Source: Duganella sp. 1224 (GTDB lineage: Bacteria; Pseudomonadota; Gammaproteobacteria; Burkholderiales; Burkholderiaceae_D). Taken from it: a stretch of 64,000 bases of DNA. This document shows positions 60,195-64,000 of the stretch, in pieces. Made by a program: the position numbers and the translations under genes. Each line of letters begins with the position of its first letter. Positions within the stretch are counted from its first letter, which is position 1. A model generated the notes under the pieces. That model saw only the letters and a program-made list of their open reading frames with translations, searched no databases and was not told the DNA's origin. The stretch is from assembly GCF_013408245.1 (NCBI RefSeq), contig NZ_JACBYS010000001.1, positions 1,240,001 through 1,304,000 of the forward strand, in the 5' to 3' direction.

Positions 60195-60659
60195 TCAGGT
60201 GTTGGCGTTATCCCAGTGCCAGACAACTTCCGAAGCCGAATTTAACGCGCCGACAGCCGTTCGTATGCCGGCAATGAGTTTTGCGGCATCAGCAAATGGC
60301 GGTTTATCCCGGCCAAACATTTTTCTAGGGATCGGGCGTAGCGAGAGCAACCACTGGTCTTTCGAACCGTCGACATTCCCGCAGTGGATCGCAAACTCGG
60401 CACCACTGTCTGTTGTGTAGTCGACGTACCAGCCCCAGTCTTCGTGCTGAGGGTAACTGGTGATGACACCCAGCCCGGCAAGGAAGGTGCTTAACCAGAA
60501 CGCCAATTCCGCACCGTACACGCCGGGATTTACTTGCGCTTCATCCGGCAGAAGTGGGGCGAACTGAATCGAGCGAAACTCGACGATGTCTTTTAATGTG
60601 TCCATGAGTTCTTCAGGTTTGAATTCAGCCGCGCCCAACGCAGAGGTGGCATTGCTCAA
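60195..60659 (-). CDS. Hypothetical protein, 154 aa
   Basis: I do not recognise the family. The sequence looks genuinely coding: acidic, Trp-rich, with EEDW-like segments (GVITSYPQHEDWGWYVDYTTDSGAEFAIHCGNVDGSKDQWLLSLRPI). The frame begins at a TTG at 60659 overlapping the stop of the VOC gene (TTGA), or at an ATG at 60605 (MDTLKDIVEFRSIQF); the first keeps a continuous helical N-terminus. Cytoplasmic, no signal peptide. Confidence 0.65.
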   Translation of the reverse strand: MSNATSALGAAEFKPEELMDTLKDIVEFRSIQFAPLLPDEAQVNPGVYGAELAFWLSTFLAGLGVITSYPQHEDWGWYVDYTTDSGAEFAIHCGNVDGSKDQWLLSLRPIPRKMFGRDKPPFADAAKLIAGIRTAVGALNSASEVVWHWDNANT

Positions 60660-61015
60660 CGGTTGTAGAAGGTCAGGCGATTGCTGGCCGGGTCGCGGAT
60701 CGACATCTCGCGTCCGCCCCAGGGCACGTCTTCCACGCCGGGACGGGCGTTCTTGTAGTGTTTGGCGATTAATTCGGCTTGGTAGGCGTCGACGTCGGTG
60801 GTGCCGATGCGGATGGCGGCGCCGGGTGAGCAGTCGCCGAAATGCTCGCTCAGGTGCAGCGCGCAGCCGTCCTTGGATACTTGCATGTACAGCGGCATGC
60901 CGTCTTCAAAACGATGCTCCCAATCGACCTGGAAGCCGAGGAAGTCGAGGTAGAACTCGCGCGTTTTCGCTTCGTCGAAAAACCGCAGGATCGGGGTGAT
61001 GGTGCCGAGGCTCAT
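60656..61015 (-). CDS. Glyoxalase/VOC family protein (bleomycin-resistance-like)
   Basis: A 119-aa vicinal-oxygen-chelate domain: ITPILRFFDEAKTREFYLDFLGFQVDWEHRFEDGMPLYMQV, LHLSEHFGDCSPGAAIRIGTTDVDAYQAEL, and C-terminal MSIRDPASNRLTFYNR. This resembles the BLMA/antibiotic-sequestering branch of VOC proteins, though general detoxification is equally possible. AAAGGA precedes the ATG at 61015. Its stop overlaps the TTG of the next hypothetical gene. Confidence 0.9.
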   Translation of the reverse strand: MSLGTITPILRFFDEAKTREFYLDFLGFQVDWEHRFEDGMPLYMQVSKDGCALHLSEHFGDCSPGAAIRIGTTDVDAYQAELIAKHYKNARPGVEDVPWGGREMSIRDPASNRLTFYNR

Positions 61016-61039
61016 GGCGTTTCCTTTGTCGTGGCCGCG

Positions 61040-62071
61040 TTATCTGAGCGCCTGCACTTGCTGGACGAATTCCGCGCTGAACAGCGGCAGCTTGCCTTCC
61101 TTGCTCGCGATGGCCTGATAGCGCAGCAGGAATTCTTTGGGCGGCCGCTTGAGCAGATCGAAGATCGCGCCTTTTCCATCCTGGCGGATGATGGTGGAGG
61201 CCATCAGCCAGCCCAGGTCATAGGCGGTTTCGTCGAAGTCGGTGTAGAACATGATGCCGTAGATGTTGTCGTACGCGTCTTCATTCTCCGGCGGCACCAG
61301 CAGCATACGCCAGCCCAGCGTCTCGAACAGGGTGCGGATGCCGCCGATGCGGCGGTTGTTGCGCTCGATGCCGGCGATTTTGAGCGCCGAGTAGGGCGTC
61401 GGCGCGCGGTCGATGATCGGATGGGTGAACAGTTCGGCCGTGCCTTCGCGCGCCAGTTGATTCAGCAAGTGATTGAGCCACAGCGGGCCGGTGACGCTGG
61501 CGGCACCGGCGGCCTTGGGCAGGTTCTCGGGCGGCATCACGTGGTTTTGCACCGCGTGGAACAGCTCATGGGCGACGGTCTCCGCCAGCTCCTGGGTGGA
61601 GGCGTCGCCGAAGCGCATCATGTCGACGTAGACGTCGTCCACGTCGTCGAAGGCGAAACCGGCCGAGTTGCTGCCAAAGATGAAGCGCACCCTGAGTTGC
61701 GCGGCGAAGGTGGGCGGAATGTATTCGTTCAGCTGGCGCGTCACTTCCACCGCCAGCGGCGCGTACTTGCCGTAGCCAGGCCGGGACAGTTCCGCCGCCA
61801 GCGCGCTGGCCACGGCGCGCGGCTGCTGCTTGTCGCGCAGCGCCTTGAAGCGGCTGATCAGCGCCTCGCAATCCTTGAGGCGCAGCTTGCGGATCAGCGC
61901 CTTGGCGTCGTCGCTGTCGCAGAAGCCAGCGGGGAGGTTGAAGTTGCCGCTGCTGATCGCCGTGCTGACGATCCGGGCATTCTCGAAATCGAAGCTGAAG
62001 CTCAGTTGGCCGGCGCGGGCGCCGGAGGAACACAGCAACAGTAAAAGCAGCCAGCGGCAAATCCGGACCAT
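61040..62071 (-). CDS. Exported putative zinc metallopeptidase
   Basis: A 343-aa protein with a signal peptide (MVRICRWLLLLLLCSSGARA). The HExxH zinc motif is ETVAHELFHAVQNH (His168, Glu169, His172). A Glu about 30-45 residues further on (WLNHLLNQLAREGTAELFTH) is a candidate third ligand, as in gluzincin/DUF5700-type peptidases. The rest is helical. The substrate is unknown. It ends 25 bases before the VOC gene on the same strand. Confidence 0.82.
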   Translation of the reverse strand: MVRICRWLLLLLLCSSGARAGQLSFSFDFENARIVSTAISSGNFNLPAGFCDSDDAKALIRKLRLKDCEALISRFKALRDKQQPRAVASALAAELSRPGYGKYAPLAVEVTRQLNEYIPPTFAAQLRVRFIFGSNSAGFAFDDVDDVYVDMMRFGDASTQELAETVAHELFHAVQNHVMPPENLPKAAGAASVTGPLWLNHLLNQLAREGTAELFTHPIIDRAPTPYSALKIAGIERNNRRIGGIRTLFETLGWRMLLVPPENEDAYDNIYGIMFYTDFDETAYDLGWLMASTIIRQDGKGAIFDLLKRPPKEFLLRYQAIASKEGKLPLFSAEFVQQVQALR

Positions 62072-62115
62072 CCATCCCCCATGCGGAAATGTATAAAGCT
62101 GATAACTTTAGCAGC

Positions 62116-63036
62116 TTAATACACTTCTGGCACGATAATTTCGGGCGGCACCGGGCGGCGCACGTAGTCATCGTGGTATTCGCGCTCGGGCAGCTCGATC
62201 TCGGGGTGCGTCACTTCTTCGTACGGCATTTGCCCCAGCAGGTGATGGATGCAGTTGAGGCGTGCCTTTTTCTTGTCCACGCCTTGCACCACCCACCACG
62301 GCGCCTCGGGAATATGGGTCCGCTCCAGCATCACTTCCTTGGCCCGGGTGTATTCCTCCCAGCGGCGGCGCGATTCCAGGTCCATCGGGCTGAGTTTCCA
62401 CTGTTTGAGCGGATCGTGGATGCGGCCGAGGAAGCGGGCGTTCTGCTCTTCATCGGAAATCGAGAACCAGTATTTGATGACCTGGATCCCGGAGCGCACC
62501 AGCATGCGCTCGAACTCCGGCACGGTCTGGAAGAACTCTTCGTACTGGTCGTCGGTGCAGAAGCCCATCACACGCTCGACGCCGGCGCGGTTGTACCAGC
62601 TGCGGTCAAACAGCACGATCTCGCCGGCCGCCGGCAGGTGCGACACGTAGCGCTGGAAGTACCACTGCGTGCGTTCCCGGCTGCTTGGCGCCGGCAGCGC
62701 GGCCACGCGGCACACGCGCGGATTCAGGCGCTGGACGATGCGCTTGATGACGCCACCCTTGCCGGCGGCGTCGCGGCCTTCAAACAGGATCACCACCTTG
62801 TGGCCGGTGTGGACCACCCAGTCCTGCAGCTTGACCAGCTCCGCCTGCAGGCGGAACAGCTCGCGGAAGTACAGGCGGCGCGCCTCCTTGGCTTCGGCGC
62901 TGCGCTCGCGCTCGATGATTTGCTTGGTGACCGGATCGATTTCGCGGTCTTCCAGTTCCATCTCCAGTTCTTCGTCGTAGCTGTCGGTCAGCTCGCGCTG
63001 GACGCGTTCCAGCAGCTCTTGTTCGTTCAATTGCAT
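62116..63036 (-). CDS. ppk2: Polyphosphate kinase 2 (PPK2)
   Basis: A 306-aa PPK2-family kinase that makes or uses polyphosphate with nucleoside di/triphosphates. Signatures are Walker A FEGRDAAGKGGVIKRI (about residues 84-99), the lid loop PSSRERTQWYFQRYVSHLP, Walker B IVLFDRSWYNRAGVERVMGF, and SISDEEQNARFLGRI. The first about 60 residues are an acidic helical extension. ATG at 63036 has AGGA. The PiT phosphate carrier gene ends 14 bases upstream, so phosphate uptake and polyphosphate metabolism are co-transcribed. Confidence 0.94.
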   Translation of the reverse strand: MQLNEQELLERVQRELTDSYDEELEMELEDREIDPVTKQIIERERSAEAKEARRLYFRELFRLQAELVKLQDWVVHTGHKVVILFEGRDAAGKGGVIKRIVQRLNPRVCRVAALPAPSSRERTQWYFQRYVSHLPAAGEIVLFDRSWYNRAGVERVMGFCTDDQYEEFFQTVPEFERMLVRSGIQVIKYWFSISDEEQNARFLGRIHDPLKQWKLSPMDLESRRRWEEYTRAKEVMLERTHIPEAPWWVVQGVDKKKARLNCIHHLLGQMPYEEVTHPEIELPEREYHDDYVRRPVPPEIIVPEVY

Positions 63037-63050
63037 GGGTATTCCTGATG

Positions 63051-64000
63051 TCAGAAGATGTGGGAGAACAGCCAGAACAGCGAGCCGGATAACAAGATCG
63101 CGGCCGGCAAGGTCAGCACCCAGGCCAGCGCCAGGTTGCGTACGGTGGACCACTGCAGGCCGGAGCGGTTGGCCGCCATGGTGCCGGCCACGCCGGACGA
63201 CAGCACGTGCGTGGTCGATACCGGCAGGCCGTAGATGTCGGCCGCGCCGATGGTGGCCATGGCCACCAGTTCGGCCGACGCGCCCTGCGCGTAGGTCAGG
63301 TGCGACTTGCCGATTTTTTCGCCAACCGTAACCACGATGCGCTTCCAGCCCACCATGGTGCCCAGGCCGAGGGCGATGGCCACCGCCACCTTGACCCACA
63401 GCGGGATGAATTTGGTGGCGTCGTCCAGCTGCTTCCTGAAGGCCTTGAGGTTGGCGGCGGCGTCGGCGTCGAACGGCACGGCGTGGCTCTTGTCCAGCAG
63501 GCGCATGGCTTCGGCGGCCAGGTACATATCGTTGCGCACATTGCCCACGGTTTCCGCCGGCACCTTGGCCAGCGAGCCATGCTGCTTGACGGCCTGGCCG
63601 ATGTCGGCGGTCAGCGCCGCCAGCGCCGGCAGCACGGCCGGGGTATAGTCCTTGGTGCGGATGTAGGTCGACAGCGCGGTGCGCGGCTCGGCGGCCGGCA
63701 GTGCGCCAGGCACGATGTACTTTTGCAGCGACTGCTGGGTGACCTGGGTGACGGCGACGAACTGCGTCACCTGGTCGGCCGGCAGCGCGCGGTTCAGCGC
63801 GTAGGCCATTGGCACCGTGCCCACCAGGATCAGCATGATCAGGCCCATGCCCTTTTGGCCGTCGTTGGAGCCGTGCGCGAAGGAGACGCCGGTGCAGGTC
63901 AGGATCAGCAGGCCGCGGATGTACCACGGCGGCGGCGTATTGCCCTGCGGCGCCTCGTACAGTTCGCGGCGTTTGACCAGCGCGCGCAGCGCCAGCAGCA
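63051..64000 (-). CDS. PiT-family inorganic phosphate transporter (partial, 5' end outside window)
   Basis: The C-terminal about 316 residues of a PiT permease. The frame is open to the window edge, with the family signature TGVSFAHGSNDGQKGMGLIMLILVG just inside, and the second PD001131-type repeat GASAELVAMATIGAADIYGLPVSTTHVLSSGVAGTM near the C-terminus. It carries a periplasmic or cytoplasmic loop of about 130 residues between repeats (QFVAVTQVTQQSLQKYIVPGALP...). Phosphate enters with H+ or Na+. Its N-terminus is beyond base 64000. Confidence 0.93.
   Translation of the reverse strand, partial: LLALRALVKRRELYEAPQGNTPPPWYIRGLLILTCTGVSFAHGSNDGQKGMGLIMLILVGTVPMAYALNRALPADQVTQFVAVTQVTQQSLQKYIVPGALPAAEPRTALSTYIRTKDYTPAVLPALAALTADIGQAVKQHGSLAKVPAETVGNVRNDMYLAAEAMRLLDKSHAVPFDADAAANLKAFRKQLDDATKFIPLWVKVAVAIALGLGTMVGWKRIVVTVGEKIGKSHLTYAQGASAELVAMATIGAADIYGLPVSTTHVLSSGVAGTMAANRSGLQWSTVRNLALAWVLTLPAAILLSGSLFWLFSHIF

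Overview
This is a GC-rich chromosomal window (only the 57.8-60.7 kb stretch looks clearly less GC-rich). The gene content suggests a betaproteobacterium of the Oxalobacteraceae (Duganella/Massilia/Janthinobacterium-like): many two-component, c-di-GMP and TonB-receptor genes, secreted hydrolases, FNR-type regulators, and GGGGTC(T/A)GACCCC and CCGGCGAAAGCCGG palindromic repeats. The taxonomic placement is an inference from gene style; no rRNA or other marker gene is present. No tRNA, rRNA, CRISPR array, transposase or integrase was recognised.

Layout. 1-6.3 kb (minus): a tightly overlapping membrane-lipid operon (FAD oxidoreductase, DUF1365, cyclopropane-fatty-acid-synthase-like methyltransferase, chalcone-isomerase-like protein, MFS carrier, DUF3833 lipoprotein, SDR). 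A divergent TetR gene lies opposite it, with an 18-bp palindrome between them. 7-10.8 kb: ChaA-type cation/H+ antiporter, AraC regulator with a cupin, NAD-dependent reductase, DUF1653. 10.8-15.6 kb (minus): a compact four-gene operon with an AAA+ ATPase, a 421-aa protein of unknown family with a membrane-active-looking N-terminus, a ZorA/MotA-like channel protein with a very long repeat-bearing tail, and a ZorB/MotB-like OmpA-domain stator. This is the most unusual locus here and a candidate new Zorya-like motor system. 15.7-19.2 kb: globin-coupled GGDEF-EAL protein and a divergent SDR. 19.3-24.5 kb: PatZ-like protein acetyltransferase, then a usp-fnr-fnr operon behind a near-consensus FNR box. 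24.5-29.2 kb: Nramp transporter and a coupled acyl-CoA-dehydrogenase/PIG-L deacetylase/methyltransferase/GT2 cluster.

29.3-34.5 kb (plus): small membrane protein, three-subunit molybdenum hydroxylase, tartrate/isocitrate-type dehydrogenase. 34.5-38.4 kb: CPA1 antiporter, flavin-reductase-like protein, NTF2-like secreted protein, amino-acid permease. 38.5-42.2 kb: CdaR regulator divergent from a sugar-acid MFS carrier and glycerate kinase. 42.2-48.4 kb (minus): TonB-dependent receptor, hybrid histidine kinase and response-regulator diguanylate cyclase in one coupled operon. 48.5-57.1 kb: TspO, SDR plus Tat-exported polysaccharide deacetylase, amino-acid permease, secreted cyanophycinase, RpiR regulator and GH92 alpha-mannosidase.

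57.2-60.7 kb is a patch of small, mostly exported hypothetical proteins (DUF4337, ClpP-like periplasmic protein, ankyrin protein) with the only gene-free stretch above 300 bases (59633-60194). 61-64 kb (minus): VOC protein, exported metallopeptidase, PPK2 polyphosphate kinase and a PiT phosphate transporter running off the window. Most genes form short operons with 4-bp ATGA/GTGA overlaps, and convergent pairs are separated by palindromic repeats or GC-rich stems.
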